A stretch of DNA of 64,000 bases from assembly GCA_916048095.2 (NCBI GenBank), contig OU696581.1:1871945-1935944 (forward strand). Reading direction: 5' to 3'. How positions within the stretch are numbered: position 1 is the stretch's first letter; each line of letters starts with the position of its first letter. The notes under the pieces are model-generated. The model saw nothing but the letters and a program-made list of their open reading frames with translations, did not search any database and was not told the origin of the DNA. This stretch comes from Sacculina carcini (lineage: Eukaryota > Arthropoda > Thecostraca > Sacculinidae). The position numbers were made by a program, and so were the translations under genes. Shown piece after piece: positions 26,420 through 37,721 of the stretch.

Positions 26420-27959
26420 ATGAAGGTCAGAAAATCTGCTAGCATAAACTTGTAATATTTGGGATTTTTGTCCCTTTGCATTAAGCTCATGAAACAAATT
26501 TTTATATTAGCAGTACACAGGACATATTAATTGTATTAAAAACAACCCCGTGTATCGCCAGTATTATTTAATTCTCAAGCGAAAAGATATGATCAACGGA
26601 TTGTTTTGTAGCAGAAATGTCTAGACGCGTGGTAGATGTCAAATGCCAAACAATTACGTTGATATAAAATAATGATTCGAAATTAATTTAAATATACTTC
26701 TAGGAATTTTAGCAAGGCGGTATTGGACAAGAGTTTCATGAATAAAATGCAAAAACAAAATGATGACGCCGTGTCGAGTAATTAATTATCTGTTGCACAC
26801 TGACATATGTTCATTGCAGATTGCAGCGTTGATCAGCCTGGCCGTGTGCGTGGCTGTTGCCACATGCGATACTGTCTCTGTGGACCAGCATAGCGCCTAC
26901 GCTTATGATGAGCTGATCAGAGGACCAAAGCTGTACGCATACAAAGATGGCTATTCGCAGGATCTGGGAGCCCTGAGTGATGTCAGCTACGAGCTACCAT
27001 TGTACGAACAGAGTGACATCATTCATGCTCCCAGCTCCGTGCTGAAAGGATACGGGGCTGTTGTTTCCCCTCATCACGGCCAATCGTCAGTGGAGCAGTA
27101 TTCAGCAGGGTACGCGGAAGTTGGACATCACGGAGACTTGCATCACACCGATGAACATGTTGAAGAGCCTTCGACGTATTCAGAGCCGATTCCAGGACAC
27201 TCAGTCGACGATCATCATGACGTAGTTTCTCACGATACTCTGGACTATGAGCATGGCTCGATTGCACCTCAACATCAAACTGTCGGTGCCCATGTAGACT
27301 CTCATATCGAGGGTCATTCGCTGGGCTCACACGGCAAGGACGTCTACGGCAAGGAGGTATACGGCAAGGAAGTTTACGGCAAGGAGATTTACGGCAAAGA
27401 GGCTTACGGCCATGCGGATGTTGTCGATGAAAAGCTGGTCGGGGAAGCATATAGCAAGCCAGAAACTTCAGTGCATGCGAAACACGTCGAGACAGAAGTT
27501 TACGACCATAAACCAGGCCAGAGTGCACATGAGCACCGGGAACACGGAGGCGGTTACAAGCCGTACCATTACGACGGTCCAGTCAGAAGTGCATTCGAGT
27601 ATTTGAAAGCCTATAAGCAGTCTCATCCGAGCGTCTATCATCACGGATATGAGGGTGGCAAGTCCCACTCTCAAGGCTACGATCACCAGTACAAGAAGCC
27701 TCATTATCAACCTGCTGGTTATTCAAGCGGTCACTCTGCGGGATATGACTCTCACAGTTCGCATGCGGGAGGATACGCCGCTCCCCATCACAGTCCGTAT
27801 GGAGACCACCATCACCACGATGCTCCTCATGGTGGCCACTCACACCAGAATCACGGCGGATACCGCTCCTACAGCACTCCTTCCTACCAGTACACACCTG
27901 TTTATCACACCAGCCATTCCCAATACGAGCAACAACAACAGCACTCGCAGCTTCATTAG
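26420..27959 (+). CDS. Secreted His/Tyr/Gly-rich structural-type protein
   Basis: The model has two coding exons, 26420-26425 (Met-Lys, then a GTCAGA donor) and 26820-27959 (after a TTGCAG acceptor), joined in frame to give 381 aa. The protein starts MKIAALISLAVCVAVATC, a clear signal peptide. The rest is low-complexity and rich in His, Tyr, Gly and Ser. Around residues 173-200 a five-residue unit of the form YGKE(V/I/A) repeats five times. The C-terminal half is full of HH, GGY and GYxxxH pieces and ends in a Gln/His run. There is no catalytic domain and there are few Cys after the signal peptide. A tiny first coding exon, a TATA box and this composition are typical of arthropod cuticle or matrix proteins; metal binding through His is possible. 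I do not recognise the exact family. Exon 1 is inferred and is the weakest part. An ATG at 26760 in the open frame is intronic in this model. Confidence 0.75.
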
Positions 27960-28557
27960 AATATTGTACAAGAACTGTTGCCGCTACCTTATTGTGCACA
28001 TTAATTGTTATTTTCAGCCATATGTTCAGTGGAAAAAGAAGCGTTTTGTATTGTACGAGCATGAGCACGAATATACTCAAATGCCAGTGTCGGTTCAATA
28101 ATATCTCATTATACTTTGTATATCGTTATATATTTATTAGTTTGTTTTCGAGCTCTCTTTTTCTCTAGTATTCTCTACTTGTTGAACTCTCATTCTACGC
28201 TCCAAATCTAACAAATCTACGCCCCTGCTAAAGGCATATCTAAGTAATGCAGCGAGATTCTGAATATGATCTGTCCTTGCAATTTGCAACATTGATTTGT
28301 ATTTATATTCACTAGGGCTTTGTTAGTTGTTGATAGTGTACCTCAATTGGCGCTCTATAAATACATGTTATTACTGGTTCAAAATGTTCTTCTCCCAAAG
28401 CTCGCTGACCGCTTGGTTTTTGCACACTTATATAGAAAATTAAAATAGAAATAATATAATAGAAAATATAAAATATAGGTAGAAAACAAAAACAGAAAAA
28501 TAGAAAATAAAACCTACAGAAAATATTCTTCTCCAATCGTTTCCATATCACATTTGT

Positions 28558-28594
<37 letters not shown>

Positions 28595-28915
28595 TGAAAT
28601 ATCTTTATTGTCCGTCAATCATTGAACGTCACACACCGCCAATCCTAGCTAGGCCTCTGGTACACCAACCGGCAGCACGCCAAGCTCAAACGCCGGCCAA
28701 GGCACGACGCACGCGCACACAAACACTTATCATCGATCTCACAATATATTCCGTGCACACACACACAAGCACACACACACACACACACACAGACACACAC
28801 AGACAGTAGTTGGCAATACAGTAAGGTTCGACGGTGGCGTAACTGTTGCGCATGTTCTGACCGATGGAATAAAGCGGAGGTCGGACGCTATATTGCCACT
28901 GTGCATGTGCACTGT

Positions 28916-28959
<44 letters not shown>

Positions 28960-29652
28960 GTGAGTGTGTGCTGCAAGCACGCGACCAAACGAGTTGGCCG
29001 GCTCGGTGGAGACGTACGCGGCTTGTTGTAAATAGTCGGACGATTATCGAAGGTGAGCTGTTTTGTGGTGTTGCTAGCGACTGTTTGTTAGATATTGTTC
29101 CAAAGGTGCATATGTTCAGCCTGAAGAGTGAGCTATGCTCATGCGTGTGTGGTAAACTTGTTTGGGAAAAATGTCAAGTGAATATTTGTGAGTATCTCAA
29201 ATCTGGCGGCAAAATTGATATTAAATTCACGTCGATTCTTGAAAATTGGAAATATTTCTAAATCAATTTATAATTTTGCGGCTGCATATTTTGATGTGTT
29301 TGTATTTTGAGCACGTTTTAAAGGCTGCTTTTTGAAGCTAACATAAATGACTGATCTGTTAAGTTATTCACTCATCGAAACCAAAAAGAATGAACGAAAT
29401 AGCATCCAAATTTGAAGCGGACTTCAGAATACTCAGATGCCACTATTACTAGGTATTAATGATACCATCTTTAGGATTATTTTCTGCCAGGAATACTCCT
29501 AAAATGACATACCATAAGATAATAAATAAGAAAATAAACATTTTCAAAATATGAAATGTCTAGAGGAATTTGCGTTTCACTAAATCTGGCATCGCTCTTT
29601 TCTATCGAAAGCTTGTGTGAACGCGTGTGTTGTTTTGCGCGTCACTTGTCAG
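27960..29652 (+). other. Intergenic region and upstream part of the Ggamma gene
   Basis: It holds a (GT)n tract at 28555-28591, CA-rich DNA at 28756-28804 and a (GACA)n tract at 28918-28960. A GTGAGC donor at 29053-29058 follows a plausible leader. Because the Ggamma ATG lies directly behind a TTGTCAG acceptor at 29652, a non-coding first exon ending near 29052 is likely. Nothing else is recognisable. Confidence 0.5.
28918..28960 (+). repeat. (GACA)n tract upstream of the Ggamma gene
   Basis: About ten GACA units lie within the likely non-coding first exon or promoter of the Ggamma gene. Confidence 0.95.
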
Positions 29653-30611
29653 ATGTCAAATCTTGAGCAGCAGCGAGAGATAGTGGAGCAGTTGAGACGA
29701 GAAGCGGCCATCAAGCGCTGTTCGGTCTCGAACGCGGTCAATGAACTCAAGGTCACAGCCAATAAGCCGATAATCTCATGAAATTGCAAACGTAAACTTA
29801 ATAATACATAATTATATACGTAAAAATTATAATTATAAATAAAAAATCGAAAATATGAATGTAAAATCAAAATTATAAATATAAAATGGAAGTTATAAAT
29901 ATATAATTTAAATTGTAAATATGAAAAAGCAGTAAAGAGTGTATTCAACGTTTAAATTTAACGATTATTCTCTTAGTTTTTTTTACATTTTTTGTGTGTA
30001 AATGATATGATGGATAAACATATCCAAGTTGCTAATTACAAGTGTTCTTGGTCTGCAAGAAAGTGTTTTGTTTATGGTTTTGTTCAACTGAAATATTGCT
30101 CAAAATTAATCTTTCTCCATCGGACTGTCTATATGAAAAAATACACAATACATTGTTTTTAGCTATGAATTCAAATATTTTCGCCAACTCAACATAAAAA
30201 ATATACGTACAACTCAAAACAATACGATTAATGTTGATATATGAAAGAATTGTAAGGAAAATAATTTGTTATATTGTGCGGCAGAGTACTGAAATATTTT
30301 CCGTGTTGCCACTTAGGCAAGTCTCAAATTTCGCTTATTTGTATACCTAACTGTTAACTTTTTCCATAGAATTCAAATGAATTTTTCAATAAAATATCCA
30401 TTGCATAACATTATTACTTCAGCCAATAGTTAATGTTTGTTCATTTAGTTTGATTTATTGTTGAATTGCCAAATTGAAGAGAAGCAGTAATTGTGCGCTT
30501 TTTGAGCAGAAATTCATAGCGGAACACGAGCAGGTCGACTTCCTGCTAGCTGGTTTTCCGTCGCAAAAATCCAACCCGTTTCGAGAGAAATCGTCTTGCG
30601 ATCTTCTTTGA
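29653..30611 (+). CDS. G protein gamma subunit (Ggamma1-like)
   Basis: This is a small prenylated subunit that pairs with Gbeta and tethers the heterotrimer to the plasma membrane. There are two coding exons, 29653-29751 (33 codons) and 30510-30611 (33 codons plus stop), giving 66 aa, the usual size. Exon 1 holds the N-terminal coiled-coil helix with EQQREIVEQLRREAAIKR. Exon 2 holds EHEQVDFLLAGF and the conserved NPFREKSSC segment. The C-terminus is the CaaX box CDLL, whose last Leu predicts geranylgeranylation. The wording is closest to insect Ggamma1. The phase-0 splice (CTCAAG donor, GAGCAG acceptor) sits in the middle of the domain. The ATG directly follows a splice acceptor, so the 5' leader is spliced from an upstream exon. 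Confidence 0.95.
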
Positions 30612-31046
30612 GATACGATCATGCTAACAAGAGCTTAAGTAAGTACAAATTAAAATTGTAATTAAAAGTACAAATTGTGACGAATAATTATCTTGAAAAA
30701 TTGGTGATAATTTCCAGATATTTATAATGCCAATATATAACATATATATAACATAAATATTGAGAATAATTTTCTATCTATTAGACTCAGCCTGTATACT
30801 TTTCCTTGAGGTTTCTCATAGCTGTTTATGGTGCAATGTATTATCCTTGAGTGAAAATAATTAACTGGTCACGTTTGTGTTGTGCTTAGGTTATCGTGGC
30901 TGCTATCGCTTGCTAACTGAACCGCCCACTGCCAAAAAAATGCCTCCGCAACCAATTATATTCTCGCACGCGCTGATTACACATACGACACAAGCGGCCT
31001 GCCCAGGTCACGAATAAACGCGCGCATCTATGTGTTTAATGCTGCT

Positions 31047-31049
<3 letters not shown>

Positions 31050-31104
<55 letters not shown>
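31050..31104 (+). repeat. (CA)27 microsatellite
   Basis: A pure CA tract in the intergenic DNA downstream of the Ggamma gene. Confidence 0.95.
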
Positions 31105-31106
<2 letters not shown>

Positions 31107-32390
31107 AATCATGATCTTATAGATACAACTGGATTTTAATAAAAGCAAACCGCTCGTTTCAAAATTATATGACGCCTCCCCGTTGAAGGAAAATTTTGAA
31201 AAAAGACGGGACTTGTTTATATTATTATTTTCATTATTAGTTGGTTACACGGATTTGTTGGACATTTCCACTGCACACGTGTTAGTTCAAGGCCGTCGTT
31301 AAGGGCACATAATCTCGTAATATTCCAAATTTATCTTCCAATCAAACTACCAGCACAAGTCTTATATGAATATCTTGAAAGTCGAATAAACGAGTTGAAA
31401 ATTTGGGCGAATTAAATGAATTTATATAACTTATATGAAATTCACTTTATTTTCAGACTTTTAATATATTTTTTATAAAACTTCTGCTCAATTTCAGCCG
31501 ACACATTAATTGGAGGAATTTTTTAGAATCTCAAGAGTTTATGTACACTTAATGTCGGCCTCAATTCGAACGCCAGATTTAATCCACTTGATTTCTGCTT
31601 GTTGCTGGTCGTTGAACTGTTTGATTCTCGATTTTCCCATGTCTTCAGCATGCTTCACTGTCGCTCGCCAATAAATGTGCACGCTGGTCCAGGTGTTATT
31701 ACGTTGAGGATATAGCGTGACTCAGCAAATTCGGTGAACCGACGTGTTTTCGATGAAAGCTGTGAATTTGAAGTGTGCTGCTAGATTTAAATCGTCTAGA
31801 ATCGAATAGTTAGAAATGAATCTCGTAAAGCAATGACGTGTTTGTAGTTAAACGTTGTATCAGATTTGAATTTACACGTTAATTTAGGGATTTAGTTGGA
31901 TTTTTTCAAGGGCATTAGAAAGCATAAAATTCGGAAAATGACAGCGTAACAGCTTAGTGCTGCATTGTGTACGTATTGTGATAAATCGGTAGAAATATAA
32001 TATGTTCTTGATAACGCAGAGCGGAAAGTGTTTGAAATGTTGTATCAGACAATATACACTCACACCACAAGTTAGCATTGTTTGTTGCAGATATTTGATA
32101 TGTGTGATATGTGAATTTTCAATATAATTCAATTCAATTCAATATAACAGGTTCCGTGTGCCGTGTAGCTTCAGAATATTATTATGCCAGTTATAATCCT
32201 CAGCTTAATTTTTACGATGAAAGCGCCGTTTACAGAAGAATGCTCCTACAATATTTATATATGTGTGTTCTCGGAAACACATCAGTAATCAAAGCGATGT
32301 ATTTGTGGTTTGATTATGTATTGTGAGAGAGAGTGTGTGAGCGCGTTGGAGTGTGTGTGTAAACGAAACCAAAAACTCCTAGGTATATTC

Positions 32391-32500
32391 AGACAGGAGC
32401 GCGTGGGCATCACTGCCCCACGCGCCCCTACAAGACGTCACACGCCGACAACACCTCAAACACGACTCTCAGCTCACACCGTGACACACGGGAGCGCGTG

Positions 32501-32571
<71 letters not shown>

Positions 32572-33151
32572 ACACAAACACACGCACAGGCCTCAATACA
32601 CCGAAACAACCAATCAACGGCGAGCCGGTCACTCGCTCGCCGCCGCGGGGCATCAACACTTGACAAACACACACACAAGCACACACACACCGACACAATT
32701 ATACACACTTGCTCACACACTCTCACACGCAATACGCAATTCAACTGTACACGATCACACATAGACACACTAACACGTTCACGCACACACAATATCAATC
32801 AACGTAGACACAATCTCTCACACACACTCTCTCATTGCACACGATCACACTACAGTGTGTGTGTGTGTGTGTGTGATTAGCATTTGCGTTCGTTTCAGAT
32901 ACTGTGTTTATAGGTATGTGTTTGTATTTGTGTATGAGTGTCACACTGTGAAATGTCCATGCCCCGCGGCGGTGAGCGAGTGACCGGCTCGCCGCTGATT
33001 GGTTGTTGCGGTGGGTGTGAGGACTGTGCGTGTTTGTTTGTCCGTGTGAGCTCCCGTGTGTGACGATGTGAGCGTAGAGTCGTGTTCGAATTGTGGTGAT
33101 GCGACCTCTTGTAGGCGCGCGTGGGGCAGCGATGCCCATGCGCGCCTGTCT
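32391..33151. repeat. Large inverted repeat (foldback), about 760 bp
   Basis: The left arm, about 32391-32656, and the right arm, about 32955-33151, are reverse complements over most of their GC-rich length. The outer ends are AGACAGG and CCTGTCT. The inner blocks include CCAATCAACGGCGAGCCGG and its complement. The left arm carries an extra (CA)n tract at 32504-32566. Each arm also holds a small internal palindrome around GCGCGTGGG. Confidence 0.8.
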
Positions 33152-34192
33152 GTAATATATTTTTGTTTTTGAGGTTCGAGTTTGTTGAAAATCAAAAACT
33201 AAAATACGACTATTTTTCTTATTTTTAATATACACTAAAAAAAAGAAGTTGTGTAAAAAAATTCCGTGAAATACATTACCTCAATTCTTTGATGTATTTA
33301 GCTTATTCGTCATTCGCCCGAATCCTATTTGTCCCCGCAAGTCATAAACGACCGATTTGTGCTTGAACCGACGCAAGGTGACTGATATATCGCTGCGGTC
33401 TGATTAAAGTTAGTGTATTATTTGTCTATAATTATTTGCATGTGACATTTATCGTATAGTTTGACATGTTAAATACTTTATTCTTCATACAGATATGTAG
33501 ACGCGTTTGTTCTACCGTGATTAATGAGGCCTTTTCGCAGGGCGTGGTTCTTGTATTTGAGCTGGCTGGGTTTCACATGCATAACTGTTCGTTTCTCGCG
33601 ACTGTGTTGCATATTTTTGCTTTAAATTATGAGTATTACATGTTTAGAACGCAGTGAATGCAAACTGTCGTTACAACAGGGTATGCTTTCATAGATATGC
33701 TTCATAAAGTTTGTTCTTGTTCGGCACGGCATTCTATGTGTATAGTATGTGTTGAGCTGCTTTGGGTTGAGTTCAAAAGATCAAATCGTCCATATATAGC
33801 GTGTTTATAAGCTCACACGCGAAGAAAAAATAACAGTTCTTATGACTCGAAATAAACTTGAAACAAGCGCACCGAGAACAGAAAATATGGTGACAATGAC
33901 ATTGATAAATCATTAATAAAAGTGGCCTATGATATCAAAGGCGGTAAACAATTATCAAGCGAGTAACGGTATGGATAATCGACGAACAACAGCACGATTT
34001 TGATGAGCGATAAATGACGGAAACTTACATGGTTGCCTTTTGGGTAGTTTTGGCAAATCGTGGATAAATTAAGGTTATGAAAAGTTATCCAATGTATATT
34101 CTTATTTCTTCAAAGTTGTGACACTTGCTTTGACTGGCTACCGCTTGTTTGATTTCAGACGAAAACGCACTTGATTCGCACAATTAGCTCAG

Positions 34193-37065
34193 ATGGTACG
34201 TATACCACCCTGCATTGTTCTTGTACAATTGATCAAAATAAAAATTAATCATTATTATACATCAATTTGATTTTATCTCTTTCAATCTTAAACGAGTTTG
34301 ATATATTGGGAATTTGTTGATGCTACTGGCTGTGTGTGGTGATATGTGCTTGTCCGCGTGTCATTTCTATTTGACAAAAATATGACTGATTCCATCATTT
34401 GTTTTTGAGACGCCTGGCTTCAGTGCTTGTACTCATTCAGTGTATTTGCACGTGTGTGCGTGTGGGGGATCGCTAAAAATGGCGAAGGTAAAAATATCAC
34501 GGTAAAAATGGTTAGGTTCGGTACTTTTCCTACTCTTTCCCTTGTGCCTTGTTTTACTTAAACTCGTATGTGTGTGTGTGTGTGTTTGCGTGTTTATTTC
34601 TAGGCGGCAACGTTGAAGCCGTACTTGAGTGCGGTGCGTCACACTTTGACGGCGGCTATGTGTCTCGAGTCTTTCTCGTCGCAGGTGGTCGAGCGGCACA
34701 ACAAGCCCGAGGTGGAAGTGCGGTCAGTGCTGTAGTAACAGTGCTGTAGTAACACGCACGCTCCCGCACACAGAGATCGCACGGAAATCGATTCATTCAC
34801 TACAACACAATACACTCCTACAAAGACACCCACCAGATATACACAAATCAGAAAACACACTCACACGCGAAAACAAGGTGCATCTGGCCAGGTTGAGACG
34901 CGGTCATCATCCTGCCCTTCTATTCTATCAGAAAAGGTTGAATGACTCAATCGATGACACCTGTCCAGATTGCAATTCAGCACCACACACCATCACACAC
35001 ATCATGCAACACTGCACAGCACACACACACAACTCAGACGCCAACACAAAATCAATTCAGTCAGGGACCTGTGTAACAACCCGGTCGGTGCCGTGTCTTT
35101 CCTCAGCAGCTCGAGGTTGCTCGCCCAGACCATCTGAGGAACATAATCAACAACAACGCACGCGTACATTGAGTGTCTAACTGGGTGAAAGAGAAGAGAT
35201 CAATCGGTGTATTTCGAACATACACAAACCGTGAAATGTTGGGAGCATATGTGACATTTATCACTATAGGCCAGTGGATTCTTGAAAGCTATTGTTAAAA
35301 TTCAAATATAAAAGCAACGTAATATAAAAAAATGTATGCAATATTCATTCATACAGTTCAAAAAACATTTACGAAAACATTGTATTTATAAACACAACAT
35401 ATATTTGGTTCCAAATTTAATATTTTGTCTGCACAGCACAGGAATATTCGCAAACTTTAGGAACCAAGGGGATGTGCGAGCATCCCTAGGTAACCCCTGC
35501 TAAACCCTTACGAACCCCTACTGTTGGCAAACGTATTGGCCGGTGTGCTCTATATGCCAGAATGAAAGCTCTGGATAATAGAACAAAAAATCCCAAACTT
35601 GGCGTTTGATGTCATTTATCTCGAGTGAGTTTCGTGCAACAGAAAAGGAACAAAAATATCTAAGCTGTTTATTTACTGGAAAGTTATCAACATCAGAAGC
35701 TGAGCGGTACATAAACTTATGTGTTAGTCGGATGATATTTTAGTGTTAGTCGGATGATAGTGTTTGTCGGAGTGTGGAGCGGCACACTGATTGTGTGTGT
35801 GTGTGTGTGTGTGTGTGCACGCGCCTGCAGCGCCAGCAAGGAATTGCTGTTGAACCCGGTGGTGGTGAGTCGCAATGACAAGGAGCGCGTGCTGATTGAG
35901 GCGGCCGTCAACTCGATCCGCGTGAGTATTGCCATCAAGCAGGCCGACGACATCGAGAAGATCCTCTGCCACAAGTTCATGCGCTTCATGATGATGCGCG
36001 CCGAGAATTTTGTCATTCTTCGCCGCAAGCCGGTTCAGGTACGCTTAATTAGTGAGTGTATAGTTCCGTGTGTGTGTGGTGTGATATACATGCTCTGTCC
36101 ATTGACGTAGATCCTGGGGGTATATATACCCCCAGGACAAAATGAATGGGAGGTATGAATGTGCAATTATACCCTCCGAGAAATCCGCTGGGTTCAGTTC
36201 ATTGGGGGATATTATCATCAAAATCGGCATAGCAAAAATGACAATACACAAGTGTGTTTGTGTATGCAATTATATACAATATACTTTTATTGAGGTATGT
36301 GTGTTACTTTTTTAATAGACTGAAAATAGTTGAGGGTCTCATGCAATTAACCAACTGAGTCAAATTTGAACACTAATGCATGATGGCTGTCATCCCCCCG
36401 AGTCTCTACACAAACCCACGCTCTTGTGCGTGTCCAATTATGGCTGAATTGTGCCTCAGGATTACGACATCAGCTTTCTCATCACAAACTTCCACACGGA
36501 GACCATGTTCAAGCACAAGCTGGTTGACTTCGTCGTCACGTTCATGGAGGAGATCGACAAGGAGATAAGCGAGATGAAGCTGGCGGTGAACGCACGAGCG
36601 CGCATCTGTGCCGAGGAGTTTCTCAAAAAGGTATCTGCGCTGGCCAACGCCTCAATTTGTTAACCTGAAACTGTTGCGTGAAAATTTACGCCCTTGAAGA
36701 CAAAGTTTGTGTTCGGATGCAGCCAGTTTACGATTCGGTTAAGAATAATATGTTTGGGAAATTCACTCGAATTTCACTTAATGATTTATGCCCTTGCTTT
36801 ATTGTTAAGTGCTATTTTCTTAAGAATAATTAGAAATCCATTAGGCTGTCTTAATTTAATGAATCACTGGCTGTATTTGTATGTATGTCGTCAAACAATT
36901 GTCTTCAGTTGATATAATTTATTTACATAGTGAGTTTCCATTGGGTACGTTCAGGGATGTATGACGCTTCTGTCTTTGTGGACTGTTTCTTGTCCACGTT
37001 ATCTGTTTGTTTGGCCATGCAGCAGCTGGTCTCATGTGTATGTGTATGTGTGACGACAGTTTTGA
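34193..37065 (+). CDS. ARPC4: ARPC4, actin-related protein 2/3 complex subunit 4 (p20)
   Basis: This is a core subunit of the Arp2/3 complex, which nucleates branched actin filaments in the cytoplasm. Five exons: 34193-34195 (the ATG alone, followed by GTACGT), 34604-34722, 35831-36038, 36460-36630 and 37060-37065 (one Phe codon and TGA). They total 507 nt, or 168 aa, exactly the human length. The sequence reads [12 protein letters not shown], then [63 protein letters not shown] and [12 protein letters not shown], ending EEFLKKF. The family ends in FLKxF, which supports the two-codon final exon; without it the frame would run on to an unrelated ten-residue tail. Introns 1 and 2 have (TG)n tracts before their acceptors. 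Intron 2 carries a LINE 3' end, and intron 3 a dispersed repeat shared with the gene at the right edge. Confidence 0.95.
34878..35160 (+). mobile_element. LINE ORF2 C-terminal fragment and 3' end in ARPC4 intron 2
   Basis: A short frame reads [19 protein letters not shown], then [14 protein letters not shown], the CCHC-type motif at the end of ORF2 in Jockey/R1/I-like non-LTR retrotransposons. The fragment ends in an (AAC)n-like tail. It is a 5'-truncated, dead copy, in the same orientation as ARPC4. Confidence 0.7.
36108..36424 (+). repeat. Dispersed 317-bp repeat in ARPC4 intron 3
   Basis: It shares ATCCTGGGGGTAT, CATCAAAAT, GCATAGCAAAAA, GTTGAGGGTC and TTTGAACACTAATGCATGATG with 62206-62524. 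The class is unknown. It ends just before exon 4. Confidence 0.75.
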
Positions 37066-37721
37066 TCTCTGCCGATACTTGGGCGCGGGCCGGCGAGTTG
37101 TTTATCATCAGATGTGAGACCGTGCGCGCGCGTTTATTCCACAATAATAATGTACTAGCGTTGTTCTTGTTCACCTGAGGTGGTTTTTTATTATATGCTT
37201 GACGATGTGTGTGTGCGCGCGTATTTGTGTGATCATTTGATGGATGTAGTCAGAACAAGCACGCCAGATGAGCGCTTATCTCTGCTATTCTGTTCGATCG
37301 TGTCGTATTGTTGTATATCGTGTTAGTTGCTGTGTGCGTCGCTTGAACATTTATATGTGCGCCGTTGAGACGAATTGTTTATGGTGTCAACGTGTTTTCG
37401 ATGCCTGCTTGATCGGACCAATAATTATTGGCTGTTTTGCTATCATATGACTTATTGTTTGGGTCGTTTCGGATCGATTGATTATTAGAAGGGTCGGTTT
37501 GGTCAGAGGGGTGTACGGCGCTGAATAAGTGACTATCGGAATACCAGTTTTCTTGAAGCGTAACTTTAACGCTTCTGTGCCCAATGCGAGGTACACACAA
37601 CGATCGTGTAATCTTCCTGAGCAATGTGCAATTTCGCACACAACACAACACACACACACACGACAGCAATATACAAATAGCAAATACAACGTACTAGAGC
37701 GCAACGCCCCCAGTCAGCTCG
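37066..37721. other. Convergent 3' regions of ARPC4 and UBOX5
   Basis: The ARPC4 and UBOX5 stop codons face each other across about 650 bases, so this DNA should hold both 3' untranslated regions. No perfect AATAAA for ARPC4 is obvious close to its stop. No other gene is visible. Confidence 0.5.

Larger units (their letters stand above)
30612..34192. other. Intergenic between the Ggamma gene and ARPC4
   Basis: This is AT-rich DNA of about 3.6 kb with no convincing coding exon. It contains a (CA)n tract at 31050-31104 and a large inverted repeat at 32391-33151. The last 50 bases before 34192 are probably the ARPC4 leader, possibly an exon after the TTTCAG acceptor at 34158. The short open frames here consist of CA-repeat translations. 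Confidence 0.5.

Noticed and set aside
26760-26819. ATG at 26760 as start of the His-rich protein
   Set aside because: It would put about 20 hydrophilic residues before the signal peptide and spans a strong TTCATTGCAG acceptor. The Met-Lys exon at 26420 fits better.
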